This document shows, piece by piece, positions 16,285 through 24,075 of a DNA stretch of 64,000 nt. The first letter of the stretch is position 1. Each line of letters opens with the position of its first letter. The DNA is from Leifsonia sp. NPDC080035. GTDB lineage: Bacteria > Actinomycetota > Actinomycetes > Actinomycetales > Microbacteriaceae. A program made the position numbers and the translations under genes. Below the pieces are notes generated by a model. It made no database searches and was not told the DNA's origin. It saw nothing but the letters and a program-made list of their open reading frames with translations. The DNA is taken from positions 1,302,001 to 1,366,000 of the forward strand of contig NZ_CP157390.1 of assembly GCF_040050925.1 (NCBI RefSeq), written 5' to 3'.

Positions 16285-17310
16285 ATGACCACTGACCACC
16301 AGACCGTCCGCATCGGCCTCATCGGCGCCGGCGGCATCGCCGGGGCCCACGTCGAGGGCTACCTGCGCAACCCGGACACCATCACCTTCGCGGCCGTCGC
16401 CGACCCGGTGCGCGAGAGCGCCGAGCGTCGCGCGGGCGACACCGGGGCCGCGATCTACGCGGACTACACCGTGATGCTCGCGGAGGCGGACATCGACGCC
16501 GTCGACATCTGCCTGCCGCACCACCTGCACAAGGACGCGATCGTCGCCGCCGCGCGGGCGGGCAAGCACATCCTGTGCGAGAAGCCGCTCTGCCTGAACC
16601 CGGAGGAGGCCGCCGAGGTCGCCGCCGCCGTGGAGGAGGCGGGCGTCACCCTGATGTGCGCCCACAACCAGCTGTTCCTGCCCGCGGTCGCCAAGGCCAA
16701 GGAGCTGATCGAGTCCGGCGCGATCGGCCGGGTGTACGAGGTGCGCACGACGGACTCGTTCTACAACGACTTCGACCCGTCGAACATGGGATGGCGCGCG
16801 CACGCCTCCACATCCGGCGGCGGCGAGCTGATCGACACCGGCTACCACCCCACGTACCTGCTGCTGCACCTGGCGGGCGGGGCGCCGGTGGACGTCACGG
16901 CGATGCTCGCGACGCACCGGCTCTCCTTCATGGAGGGCGAGGACTCGGCGACGGTGCTCGTGCGCTTCGACAACGGCGTGATCGGGACGATCGTGACCAG
17001 CTGGGCCTACCAGCCCGCGGACGGGACCGAGAAGTTCTCCGCGGTCGGCGAGCTCGGCAGCCTGACCAGCGACGGCACGACGCTCAGCTACCGCCGCCGC
17101 GGCGACGACCAGCCGACCGTGCTCGAGCTGGAGCCGGTGCACCAGTTCGGAGAGGAGCTCGGGCACTTCGCGCGCAGCATCCTGGACGGCACCCGGCCGC
17201 TGCACACGCACACCGAGGGGATCGAGGTGCTCGGCATCATCCTGGGCGCCTACGAGTCCGCGCGCACCCGCACCGTCGCCGCGATCCCCGCCCTCACCGG
17301 CGCCCGCTGA
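16285..17310 (+). CDS. Gfo/Idh/MocA family oxidoreductase (second of two)
   Basis: A 341-residue dehydrogenase with the classic loop GLIGAGGIAGAHVEGY, catalytic CEKPLCLN and GGGELIDTGYHPTYLLLHL. It is more canonical than its upstream neighbour, with which it shares the fold and probably the operon. Substrates of such pairs include inositols and aminosugars; nothing here decides which. A perfect hairpin terminator lies 40 bp downstream. Confidence 0.87.
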   Translation: MTTDHQTVRIGLIGAGGIAGAHVEGYLRNPDTITFAAVADPVRESAERRAGDTGAAIYADYTVMLAEADIDAVDICLPHHLHKDAIVAAARAGKHILCEKPLCLNPEEAAEVAAAVEEAGVTLMCAHNQLFLPAVAKAKELIESGAIGRVYEVRTTDSFYNDFDPSNMGWRAHASTSGGGELIDTGYHPTYLLLHLAGGAPVDVTAMLATHRLSFMEGEDSATVLVRFDNGVIGTIVTSWAYQPADGTEKFSAVGELGSLTSDGTTLSYRRRGDDQPTVLELEPVHQFGEELGHFARSILDGTRPLHTHTEGIEVLGIILGAYESARTRTVAAIPALTGAR

Positions 17311-17349
17311 CCCGTCCCCCACCCGCGAGTACGCACAAACTCGCCCCGA

Positions 17350-17388
17350 AACCGCCGAGTACGGAGAGAATTCCCGTACTCGGCGGTT
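17350..17388 (+). terminator. Hairpin terminator after the dehydrogenase pair
   Basis: A perfect 15-bp stem (17350-17364 with 17374-17388) around a 9-nt loop. It separates the dehydrogenase operon from the GNAT gene. Confidence 0.75.
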
Positions 17389-17412
17389 CGCCGGGGCGCG
17401 TAGTGTCGATGG

Positions 17413-17934
17413 ATGGAGGCGTTTCCGCACACGTTCGAGATCGTTGGGCGAGAGGGGGCGCGGCTGCGACGGCTCGAGGAGGACGACTGGCCGATCGAGC
17501 TCGCGCTGGCCCGCACGGAGGACGTCCCGCGGTGGACGATGTACCCCGCGGACCTCGACGAGGACGGCGCGCGGCTGCGCGCGGCCCGCAACGTGCGGGC
17601 GGCGGACGGCGGCCATGGCATCCGCTACGTGATCGAGCAGGACGGGCGGGCGCTCGGCACCGCGGGGTTCGGACGCTCCGACGAGGGCTTCGAGCTGTTC
17701 TACGCGCTGCTGCCCGAGGGCCGCGGCAGGGGCCTTGTCACCGCCGCCGTGGAGGCGATGGTCGGCTGGCTGCGCGAGCAGGGCGAGCCGCTGGTGAGGC
17801 TCAGCACCCTCGACGGCAACGCCGCCAGTGAGGCGGTCGCCGAGCGCAGCGGGTTCCGCCGGGAGCGCTCAGGTACGCACGTGGACAACCGCCCGCTCAC
17901 GGTGTGGCTGCTCCCGCTCGCCGAACCCGCGTAA
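17413..17934 (+). CDS. GNAT family N-acetyltransferase
   Basis: A 173-residue acetyltransferase. The acetyl-CoA-binding motif A reads LPEGRGRGLVTAAVEAMVGWL, and motif B holds LSTLDGNAASEAVAERSGFRR. It resembles the RimJ/RimL-like group acting on N-termini or small molecules. The acceptor is unknown. It stands alone after a terminator. Confidence 0.82.
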   Translation: MEAFPHTFEIVGREGARLRRLEEDDWPIELALARTEDVPRWTMYPADLDEDGARLRAARNVRAADGGHGIRYVIEQDGRALGTAGFGRSDEGFELFYALLPEGRGRGLVTAAVEAMVGWLREQGEPLVRLSTLDGNAASEAVAERSGFRRERSGTHVDNRPLTVWLLPLAEPA

Positions 17935-17989
17935 TCCTGAGCAATTCTCATTCCCTTTCGGAAAGGCTTGTAAAGAGTTACAGTTCGGT

Positions 17990-18238
17990 ATGAGCACTCC
18001 ACAGACGGGGCGCCAGACCGGCGGGCCGGAACATCCACGACACGACGACTTCGTCGCGGTCCCCTACCTGAGGCAGGGACAGCTCATCTCGCTCATCCGG
18101 TGGTCTCAGCTGAACGGCGAGTGGAAATACACGACGATGCTCGCCGAGTACCTGCATCGCGACGAGGACAGCTGGTATCTCGTCATCAATGGCCACCGCG
18201 CCAAGCTCAGCCGCACCGAGTGGGCCATCTTCAATTGA
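17990..18238 (+). CDS. Small hypothetical protein (82 aa)
   Basis: An 82-residue protein without recognised domain (MSTPQTGRQTGGPEHPRHDDF..., then strand-rich FVAVPYLRQGQLISLIRW and ending TEWAIFN). A TACAGT -10 box lies seven bases before the ATG, so the mRNA may be leaderless; a clear Shine-Dalgarno is absent. The upstream gap holds a small hairpin. Confidence 0.55.
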   Translation: MSTPQTGRQTGGPEHPRHDDFVAVPYLRQGQLISLIRWSQLNGEWKYTTMLAEYLHRDEDSWYLVINGHRAKLSRTEWAIFN

Positions 18239-18269
18239 GCGGAGCGATCACGGGCGTACTGTCTGGGAC

Positions 18270-18968
18270 GTGAGCAAACAGGACGCACGACGGGCGCGCT
18301 CCGTCGCGCCCGAGCACCGCTGGCCCGCCGTCGTCGGCACGGTCATCGCCCTCGCGGCGTACGCGCTGCTGCCGAGCGTCATCCCGGCGATCGCGCGGTA
18401 CAGCGTCGTCGCCGTGTGCGGGCTCATGGTGGTCGCGCTCATCCTCTACAACCCGCACCGCTTCACCCGCGAGTCGAAGTGGTCGCGCCGGGCGGAGATC
18501 GCGGTGGCGGTGCTCATCCTGGTGGCGAATCAGATCGCGTTCGTCGAGACCGTGGTGCGCCTGCTCAACAAGCACGGCAACGGGTCCGAGATCCTGCTGG
18601 CGTCGCTGCAGGTGTGGGTGACGAACGCCATCGCGTTCGCGCTGGTGTTCTGGACGATGGACAGGGGCGGCCCGGTCGCCCGGGTCACGCTGCCGCGATC
18701 CGAGCTGCCGCTGGCCGACTTCCGCTTCCCGCAGGACGAGGACGACGACACGATCGACGAGGTCGCGCGCGGTTCCAGCGGACGGATGGACTGGGTCCCG
18801 AACTACATCGACTACTTCTACTTCTCGCTGGCGAACTCGATGGCGTTCAGCGCGACGGACACCATGCCGCTCACCCACCGCGCGAAGCTCCTGATGGCGC
18901 TGGAGGCGTTCGCGGGGTTCGTGCTGCTGGCACTCGTGATCGCGCGGGCGGTCTCGCTGATCGGCTGA
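18270..18968 (+). CDS. Membrane protein, DUF1345-like
   Basis: A 232-residue protein with about five or six membrane helices. The C-terminal part YIDYFYFSLANSMAFSATDTMPLT and a last hydrophobic helix follow the pattern of DUF1345, a family of predicted membrane proteins of unknown role. I used the GTG at 18270 (VSKQDARRARS); earlier starts would overlap the previous gene by 50 bp. Confidence 0.6.
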   Translation: MSKQDARRARSVAPEHRWPAVVGTVIALAAYALLPSVIPAIARYSVVAVCGLMVVALILYNPHRFTRESKWSRRAEIAVAVLILVANQIAFVETVVRLLNKHGNGSEILLASLQVWVTNAIAFALVFWTMDRGGPVARVTLPRSELPLADFRFPQDEDDDTIDEVARGSSGRMDWVPNYIDYFYFSLANSMAFSATDTMPLTHRAKLLMALEAFAGFVLLALVIARAVSLIG

Positions 18969-19019
18969 GCGCGGCGCACGGCCCTGGGGCCGCGCGCGGA
19001 TGGGGTGTACTTCTGGTGC

Positions 19020-19670
19020 ATGACCACCAGCGCCGTGCTCTTCGATGTCGACGGGACCCTCGTCGACTCCAACTTCCTCCACGTCGACGCCTGGCAGCGC
19101 GCGTTCGCGGAGGTGGGGTCCGCCGCCGACGCCTGGCGCATCCACCGGGCGATCGGGCAGGACTCCGCGCGGCTGCTGCGCGACGTCGCCGGTGAGCGGG
19201 ACGAGGAGTGGACGGAGCGCGCGAAGGACGCGCACTCCCGTCTCTACCGCGAGCAGGCGGGACGGCTGCGCGCGTTCGACAGCGCAGCGGAGCTGCTGCG
19301 CGCGATCGCCGGCCGCGGCATCCTCGTAGTGCTCGCCACCTCCGCGCCGGACGACGAGCTGACGACGCTGCGTGAGGCCATCGACGCCGACGACGCCGTG
19401 CACGCGGCCACCTCGGCCGACGACGTGGATGCGGCCAAGCCCGACCCCGGCATCCTCGAGGTCGCGCTGGAGCGCGCCGGGTCGCCGGCCGCCGAGGCGC
19501 TCATGGTGGGCGACTCGGTGTGGGACATGATCGCCGCCGGCCGCGCGGGGGTCCGCGCCGTCGGGCTGCGCTCCGGCGGGGTGTCCGAGGCCGAGCTACG
19601 GGAGGCGGGCGCGGTCGAGGTGTTCGACGACCCGGCCGCGCTGCTCGCGGCGCTCGAGCGCGTGCTCTGA
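19020..19670 (+). CDS. HAD superfamily phosphatase
   Basis: A 216-residue HAD hydrolase. Motif I DVDGTLVDSN supplies the nucleophilic Asp, motif II is the Thr/Ser in LATSAPDD, motif III the Lys in AAKPDPGI, and motif IV GDSVWDMIAA. The cap is of the helical C1 type, as in phosphoglycolate or beta-phosphoglucomutase-like enzymes. It is likely a small-molecule phosphatase. It is convergent with a cupin gene four bases away. Confidence 0.85.
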   Translation: MTTSAVLFDVDGTLVDSNFLHVDAWQRAFAEVGSAADAWRIHRAIGQDSARLLRDVAGERDEEWTERAKDAHSRLYREQAGRLRAFDSAAELLRAIAGRGILVVLATSAPDDELTTLREAIDADDAVHAATSADDVDAAKPDPGILEVALERAGSPAAEALMVGDSVWDMIAAGRAGVRAVGLRSGGVSEAELREAGAVEVFDDPAALLAALERVL

Positions 19671-19674
19671 CGCG

Positions 19675-20046
19675 TCACTGCCCCGGCAGCTCGCGCAGCT
19701 CGCTCGTGCGCTCCCCCGGCCGGTCTCCGGTGTTGACCGTGCCCTTCGGCTCGAACAGCACGGCGAGCACCTCCTCCTGCGCGCTCGGGCAGTGCTCGAC
19801 GCCGCGCGGGACGACGAACACGTCGTGCGGGCCGAGCTGCACCTCCCCGTCCCTGAGCCGGATCGTGAGCCGTCCGGAGATCACGAGGAAGAGCTCGTCG
19901 GTGTCCGGATGCGCGTGCCAGACGAAGTCGCCGTGCAGCCGGGCGACCTTCACGTCGTAGTCGTTGACGCTCGTGAGGCGGTGCGGCTGCCACGGCTCCG
20001 GCACCAGGGCGAACGCGGCATCCAGGTTGTGCACGTCTGCTGTCAT
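19675..20046 (-). CDS. Cupin domain protein
   Basis: A 123-residue single-domain cupin. Cupin motif 1 is seen as WHAHPDTDELFLVISGRL (HxH and Glu metal ligands), and motif 2 as GPHDVFVVPRGVEHCP. It probably binds a divalent metal. It may act as a small oxygenase, isomerase or sugar-binding sensor; no way to tell. The ATG at 20046 (MTADVHN) fits the domain start. Confidence 0.78.
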   Translation of the reverse strand: MTADVHNLDAAFALVPEPWQPHRLTSVNDYDVKVARLHGDFVWHAHPDTDELFLVISGRLTIRLRDGEVQLGPHDVFVVPRGVEHCPSAQEEVLAVLFEPKGTVNTGDRPGERTSELRELPGQ

Positions 20047-20133
20047 GGGCCAAGCGTAGGCGCAGCCTCTTGCCAAGGGTGCGGACCCGGGCGTTGGATG
20101 CACGGTAAAGCGGTGACGACGGAAGGGGCCAGA

Positions 20134-20433
20134 ATGTCCGCCAGCGAACTCGAGATGTCCAGCGTGCGGTATCCGTACCGGGAGCGCATCTTCCACATCG
20201 AGAAGCGGGGCCCGGGCGACTGGGTGGTGCTGGACGAGTCGCACGCGGAACTCGGACGGCTCGTCCGCGTCGCCGCAGAGGGCGAGGAGCACGAGCCGGT
20301 GTTCGGCGCCATTCCGCCGGGGTACGCCGAGACGCTGCACGAGGGGTCGGACTGGCGTTTCCTGGTCGCCGCACTGATCAACGAGTCGCTGGACGCGGAG
20401 CCGGCCGCAACCGGGAACCAGGGCGAAGCCTGA
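20134..20433 (+). CDS. Small hypothetical protein (99 aa)
   Basis: A 99-residue acidic protein beginning MSASELEMSS with GGAAGGGG ahead of the ATG. Two beta-rich segments (RYPYRERIFHIEKRG and DWVVLDESHAELGRLVRVA) end in a short helix. No named domain. It is followed 20 bp later by a small membrane protein. Confidence 0.55.
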   Translation: MSASELEMSSVRYPYRERIFHIEKRGPGDWVVLDESHAELGRLVRVAAEGEEHEPVFGAIPPGYAETLHEGSDWRFLVAALINESLDAEPAATGNQGEA

Positions 20434-20453
20434 GCTGACATAGGATGCCGGGG

Positions 20454-20645
20454 ATGAACGCGGCGCTGCACACCACCCTCGGCTGGATCGCCGCCGTGCT
20501 GCTCAACGTCGGCGCGCTGCTGTTCGTGGTGGGGCTGATCGTGCCGCGCACCGGCGGATCCCCGGTGCTCACGGTGGGCGTCGGGGCGCTCGCGCTGGGG
20601 GCCGTGGTCGGAGCCGGCTGGCTCGCGGGCGGTCGCGCGCGCTGA
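20454..20645 (+). CDS. Small two-helix membrane protein
   Basis: A 63-residue protein of two hydrophobic helices (GWIAAVLLNVGALLFVVGLIV and VGALALGAVVGAGWLAGG) joined by a short turn. The ATG at 20445 is an alternative start. It ends at a bidirectional terminator. Function unknown. Confidence 0.5.
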   Translation: MNAALHTTLGWIAAVLLNVGALLFVVGLIVPRTGGSPVLTVGVGALALGAVVGAGWLAGGRAR

Positions 20646-20681
20646 ACGGCGCATCCCGCCCATCCCTTCGCACGCACAAGA

Positions 20682-20715
20682 CGACCCCGTCCCGGGATGA
20701 CGTGGGACGGGGTCG
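20682..20715. terminator. Bidirectional hairpin terminator
   Basis: A 12-bp perfect stem (20682-20693 with 20704-20715) lies between two convergent genes and can serve both. Confidence 0.7.
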
Positions 20716-20731
20716 CCATGGCCGGACGGAA

Positions 20732-21064
20732 TCAGTCCGGCGGCTCTGTGTTCTTCACGAGGTCGGGGTTCGACGGCTGCTGGGCCGGGTCGAAGTCCGC
20801 GGGCGGGGGCTCCGCCGCCTCGGAACCGCTGTTCTCCGCGGTCGTCACGTCCTCCGCACCCTCCGGCGCGACGCCGGTGTCGTGCGGTGCGCTCGGCTCG
20901 TCTCCGCCCTGGCCGGGCTCATCCTCGGACGGCTCTGCGGCCTGAGCGTCGCGCTCGTCGCCGGAGCCCGCTCCTGCGCCCTCTCCTTCTTCGAAGCGCT
21001 CGGGCTTGTCCTCGGCGGGAACTCCCTGGCCATCTGCGTTCGGCAGACCGCTCGTGTCGCTCAT
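20732..21064 (-). CDS. Acidic, disordered hypothetical protein (110 aa)
   Basis: A 110-residue protein made almost only of Asp, Glu, Pro, Ser, Gly and Ala (MSDTSGLPNADGQGVPAEDK...). It has no hydrophobic core and is predicted to be disordered. It lies 14 bp after a second acidic small protein on the same strand. No function recognised. Confidence 0.5.
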   Translation of the reverse strand: MSDTSGLPNADGQGVPAEDKPERFEEGEGAGAGSGDERDAQAAEPSEDEPGQGGDEPSAPHDTGVAPEGAEDVTTAENSGSEAAEPPPADFDPAQQPSNPDLVKNTEPPD

Positions 21065-21078
21065 GCTGACTCCTTCCG

Positions 21079-21291
21079 TTACGGCTTGCCCTCTTCGCTA
21101 TACGAGGTGGTGCTGTCATCGCCCTCGTCGACGGGTCGATCGGGGTCGAGACCCTCGACGATGGCACCGGCGAGCGTGGTGTGGTCGTGCTGCTCGACGG
21201 CGCCGCCGTCGTCGCCTTCGAGGTCGCCTGCCAGCCCGTTGGTCGGGTCGTGGCCGGCTCCCGGTTCGTCGTCACGTGTCGGATCGCTCAT
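21079..21291 (-). CDS. Acidic small hypothetical protein (70 aa)
   Basis: A 70-residue protein (MSDPTRDDEPGAGHDP..., ending STTSYSEEGKP) with high Asp/Glu content. A DDGGAVEQHDHTTLAGAIVEGL segment could form one short helix. It is the first gene of a two-gene unit with the larger acidic protein. The start at 21291 is preferred over the ATG at 21327. Confidence 0.5.
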   Translation of the reverse strand: MSDPTRDDEPGAGHDPTNGLAGDLEGDDGGAVEQHDHTTLAGAIVEGLDPDRPVDEGDDSTTSYSEEGKP

Positions 21292-21395
21292 AGTGGTCAC
21301 GAAACGCCGGGCCGCGCCCATCCGCAAGGGGTTCAGCCCCCGCGAACCCCGGCGTACCGTCGCCTCCGTGCGCGCCCGCGGGCCTGACGCACGGG

Positions 21396-22361
21396 TCAGG
21401 CGACCCAGTGGGCGAGGAGCGCGTCCCAGTCACGCTGGAAGCGGTCGAGGCCGAAGCGCTCCAGCGCCCACTCCCGCGCGCGTTCCCCCGCGACCCGGCC
21501 GCGCTCCGGGTCGTCGACGAAGGCGCGCACGGCGTCGTGCAGCTCGGCGACGTCGGTGGACACGGCCCCGACGCCGGGCACCACCGCGCGCCGGACGTCC
21601 GTTGTGTCCAGCGCCACGACCGGCATTCCCGCAGTCATCGCCTCCAGCAGCGAGAGCCCGAGCGAGGTCCAGCGGTTCGGATGGACGTAGACACGCCTCC
21701 TGCCGACCTCGGTCAGCAGGTCGGGCACCGCCAGATCGCCCGCCGCGGTCACGCGGTCCTCTCCGACGCCGAGCGCTCTGGCAAGGCCGCCCGCCTCCAT
21801 CCCGAACACGTCCACCGGCGCCACCCGGGCGAAGCCGCCGAGCAGGTCGCTGCCGGTCGCGCGCCAGCGCCGCACCGGTTCGTTGATCACGGCCGCCGCG
21901 CGCGGGAGCTCGCCCGCATACCGGAGGCCGTAGTCGACGACGCCGTGCTCGACGACCGCCGTACGCGTGCCGCCCGTGTCCCAGAACAGCGCGTTGAAGT
22001 GCGTCACATGGGCGATGAGAACGTCCTGGCGGTCGGCGAGGGGATGCCGGGAGGAGGGCACGTCCGTTGTCGGGGTGTTGTGCTCCACGAAGACCACGGG
22101 CACGTCGACGCCGGGCGTCCGGCCGGTGAGGCGCTCGACGAGCTCGAACTCCTCGAGCCGCTGCAGGATCACCGCGTCGAACGGCGTACCCGCGAGCTCG
22201 CCCTCCGGCACGTCGACCACGTTCGCCGGCCAGTCCCTGGCACCGACACCGCCCTCGCCGTCCCGGTCGACCGGCAGCAGGTACGTGTGCCGGCCGCGCA
22301 CGAACGCATCCATCCACCCGCCGTGCACCTGCCAGACGAGCAGCCGCAGCGGGCGGCTCAC
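21396..22361 (-). CDS. Glycosyltransferase (GT-B, family 1/4-like)
   Basis: A 321-residue glycosyltransferase. The C-terminal half has the nucleotide-sugar-binding pattern VYVHPNRWTSLGLSLLEAMTAGMPVVALDTTD, the E-x7-E-like signature of GT4 enzymes. The N-terminal half (LRLLVWQVHGGWMDAFVRGR) begins like acceptor-binding GT-B domains. The GTG start overlaps the upstream gene by four bases (GTGA), indicating coupling to the protein encoded at 22358. The sugar and acceptor are unknown. Confidence 0.75.
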   Translation of the reverse strand: MSRPLRLLVWQVHGGWMDAFVRGRHTYLLPVDRDGEGGVGARDWPANVVDVPEGELAGTPFDAVILQRLEEFELVERLTGRTPGVDVPVVFVEHNTPTTDVPSSRHPLADRQDVLIAHVTHFNALFWDTGGTRTAVVEHGVVDYGLRYAGELPRAAAVINEPVRRWRATGSDLLGGFARVAPVDVFGMEAGGLARALGVGEDRVTAAGDLAVPDLLTEVGRRRVYVHPNRWTSLGLSLLEAMTAGMPVVALDTTDVRRAVVPGVGAVSTDVAELHDAVRAFVDDPERGRVAGERAREWALERFGLDRFQRDWDALLAHWVA

Positions 22362-23017
22362 AGGTAGGCTCCTGCGCCCGACTCCCTGCCGAGCTCGATC
22401 GGGCCGGTGTCGGGAGGGAGCGGTACGCGACTGTGCGGCTCGTCCTGGTCCTGGCCCGCGGGGATGCCGGCGCGGATGTGACCGGCGACGCCGTGCGCGG
22501 CGGTGTGCGGCTCCTTCCGCTCGCACAGCTTGCCGCAGTAGGTGCAGATGAAGCCCTCGCCGAAGCGCGCTCCACCGTCGAGCCGGTACTCCAGCAGGCC
22601 GTCGCCGGAGACGAGCTCGAACTCCAGGTAGGCGGGCCGCTCCAGCGACGGGATGGGGAGGCGCATCCGCTCGAACGGCTCGCCGTCGTCGTCCAGCGGC
22701 ACCCACAGCTTCTCCGGCCCCGGGCCGAGCAGCGACCCGGCCTTGTCCACGCGGGCGGGGCGGTGGTCCTCGCGGACGTGCAGCGTGTGACCTCCGCGGA
22801 TCATGTCCCGTGGCAGCGCCTTGTACATCTCCTGCACGCCGTACGCGATCGCGCCGCGTCGCAGGCGCGCGAAGCCCTCCTCGGTGTCGTCGCCCATGAC
22901 CACGAACGACGGAGCCTCCGGACGCCGCAGCACGATCGCGGTGCCGCCGGACGGGCCGTCGGAGATCAGCAGGAGGACCGTGGTCGTCTCCACCGTCCGG
23001 GGATCCCGCTCAGGCAT
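22358..23017 (-). CDS. Hypothetical protein with C-terminal CxxC/H zinc-like motif; paralogue of 23419-23913
   Basis: A 219-residue protein I cannot name. The middle has MRLPIPSLERPAYLEFEL, followed by LEYRLDGGARFG. The protein at 23419-23913 contains the parallel pattern RVRVPVPSLDQRSWHEFEL and TECRYRVAAGRAV, so the two are paralogous. Unlike its paralogue it continues into CTYCGKLCERKEPHTAAH, which could bind zinc. It sits in a tight minus-strand operon between the DUF6098 gene and a glycosyltransferase. Confidence 0.6.
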   Translation of the reverse strand: MPERDPRTVETTTVLLLISDGPSGGTAIVLRRPEAPSFVVMGDDTEEGFARLRRGAIAYGVQEMYKALPRDMIRGGHTLHVREDHRPARVDKAGSLLGPGPEKLWVPLDDDGEPFERMRLPIPSLERPAYLEFELVSGDGLLEYRLDGGARFGEGFICTYCGKLCERKEPHTAAHGVAGHIRAGIPAGQDQDEPHSRVPLPPDTGPIELGRESGAGAYL

Positions 23018-23438
23018 GGGCGGCCAGGATCTGCTCGTCGTCCCGCACCCGGAGCGCGGAATCGAACCGGCTGCGCCAGAGGCGCTCGGCGTCAGCGAGG
23101 AGCGAGTCGGCCAGCCGGCCGACCACCTCGACGTCCGTCAGCAGGGGCTCGCCGTCGGCGTCGCGGCCCGCCACCGTGCCGCGCAGCAGCCACGCGAAGG
23201 AGCCCGGATGGCGCGGGTACGAGCCGCGCGCGAGCTGGCGGGCGATCCAGTCCACCGTCGGCAGTGTCCACCACGGCTCCGGATCGAGCGGTCGCGCGGC
23301 GTAGCCGGGCAGCCGGAGGCCCGTCTCCGCATCGACTCCGCCCGCCTCGAGGTCGGCGGCGAACCCGCGCGAGAACCGGACGTGCAGGCCGGGCCCCTCC
23401 GCGAGGAGGCGTTCGATGTCATCCAGCTGGTACAGCAT
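23010..23438 (-). CDS. DUF6098 family protein
   Basis: A 142-residue protein with the DUF6098 layout: LHVRFSRGFAADLEAGGVDAETGL, then LPGYAARPLDPEPWWTLP, then WIARQLARG and GRDADGEPLLTDVEVVGRL. The family is seen in Actinobacteria and has no known role. It overlaps both neighbours (8 bp and 20 bp), so the three genes are surely one transcript. Confidence 0.72.
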   Translation of the reverse strand: MLYQLDDIERLLAEGPGLHVRFSRGFAADLEAGGVDAETGLRLPGYAARPLDPEPWWTLPTVDWIARQLARGSYPRHPGSFAWLLRGTVAGRDADGEPLLTDVEVVGRLADSLLADAERLWRSRFDSALRVRDDEQILAAHA

Positions 23439-23913
23439 CGGCTTCTCCTTTCGGGACGGCGCGGCCGGCGGCCACCCGGTAGCGGCACTCGGTGCGGGAC
23501 TCGGAGGCGAGCTCGAACTCGTGCCAGGAGCGTTGGTCGAGGGAGGGGACGGGTACGCGCACCCGCCGGTAGGCGCGACCGTCGGCGTCGCGAGGGACGA
23601 AAGCGACGGCGCCCACCGCTCCGAACACGGACGCGGAGTGCGGAAACCGCGCCTGGGCGTAACGGTCGAGGCCGACGACGGCGACCGGGGACGACTCGGC
23701 CGGGTATTCCTCGGCCTGCAGCTCGCGGTACGGCTCGCCGAGGCCGTGCGCGGTCGGCCCTGTGCGCATCCGGACGAAGACGTCGCGCCCGGAGAACACC
23801 TCCAGGCGCAGCGACGATGGCACGTCGCCCTCGATGAGGACGGCGACCGGCGTCCGCGCGAGGCGCGGCAGCATCAGCAGCACTGCGCTCGCCGTCAGCT
23901 CGGACACACTCAT
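23419..23913 (-). CDS. Hypothetical protein; paralogue of 22358-23017
   Basis: A 164-residue protein, first gene of the DUF6098 cluster. It shares with its downstream paralogue a segment of the form FxRxRxG...GxxExYxxL and later (V/I)PSLxxxxxxEFEL. It lacks the cysteine-rich tail. The ATG at 23913 (MSVSELTASA) is preferred to 23922. A LacI-type operator-like site lies about 105 bp upstream. Function unknown. Confidence 0.58.
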   Translation of the reverse strand: MSVSELTASAVLLMLPRLARTPVAVLIEGDVPSSLRLEVFSGRDVFVRMRTGPTAHGLGEPYRELQAEEYPAESSPVAVVGLDRYAQARFPHSASVFGAVGAVAFVPRDADGRAYRRVRVPVPSLDQRSWHEFELASESRTECRYRVAAGRAVPKGEADAVPAG

Positions 23914-24016
23914 GCGGTTCACGCTAAAGCGCTGCTCCGCACCGACAAGGGCTTGACGTGTGCGCGAGCTGGTGCGGGGCCGGGAGGCCGCCGCGCCCCT
24001 CTCCGGCCGCGAAATA

Positions 24017-24030
24017 TGGGATCGTTTCCA
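24017..24030. promoter_or_regulatory. LacI-type operator-like site
   Basis: TGGGATCGTTTCCA, on the other strand TGGAAACGATCCCA, fits the TGGNAACGATNCCA pattern shared with sites at 25.7, 31.1 and 49.1 kb. It lies between the lacI stop and the DUF6098 cluster, so its role is unclear. Confidence 0.35.
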
Positions 24031-24054
24031 GCCCGGCCGCCGGAGTACCGGAAG

Positions 24055-24075
24055 GCCCGCGACGCGGTCGCGGGC
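24055..24075 (-). terminator. Hairpin terminator of the LacI gene
   Basis: A perfect 9-bp stem (24055-24063 with 24067-24075) with a GCG loop, directly after the LacI stop codon. Confidence 0.6.
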
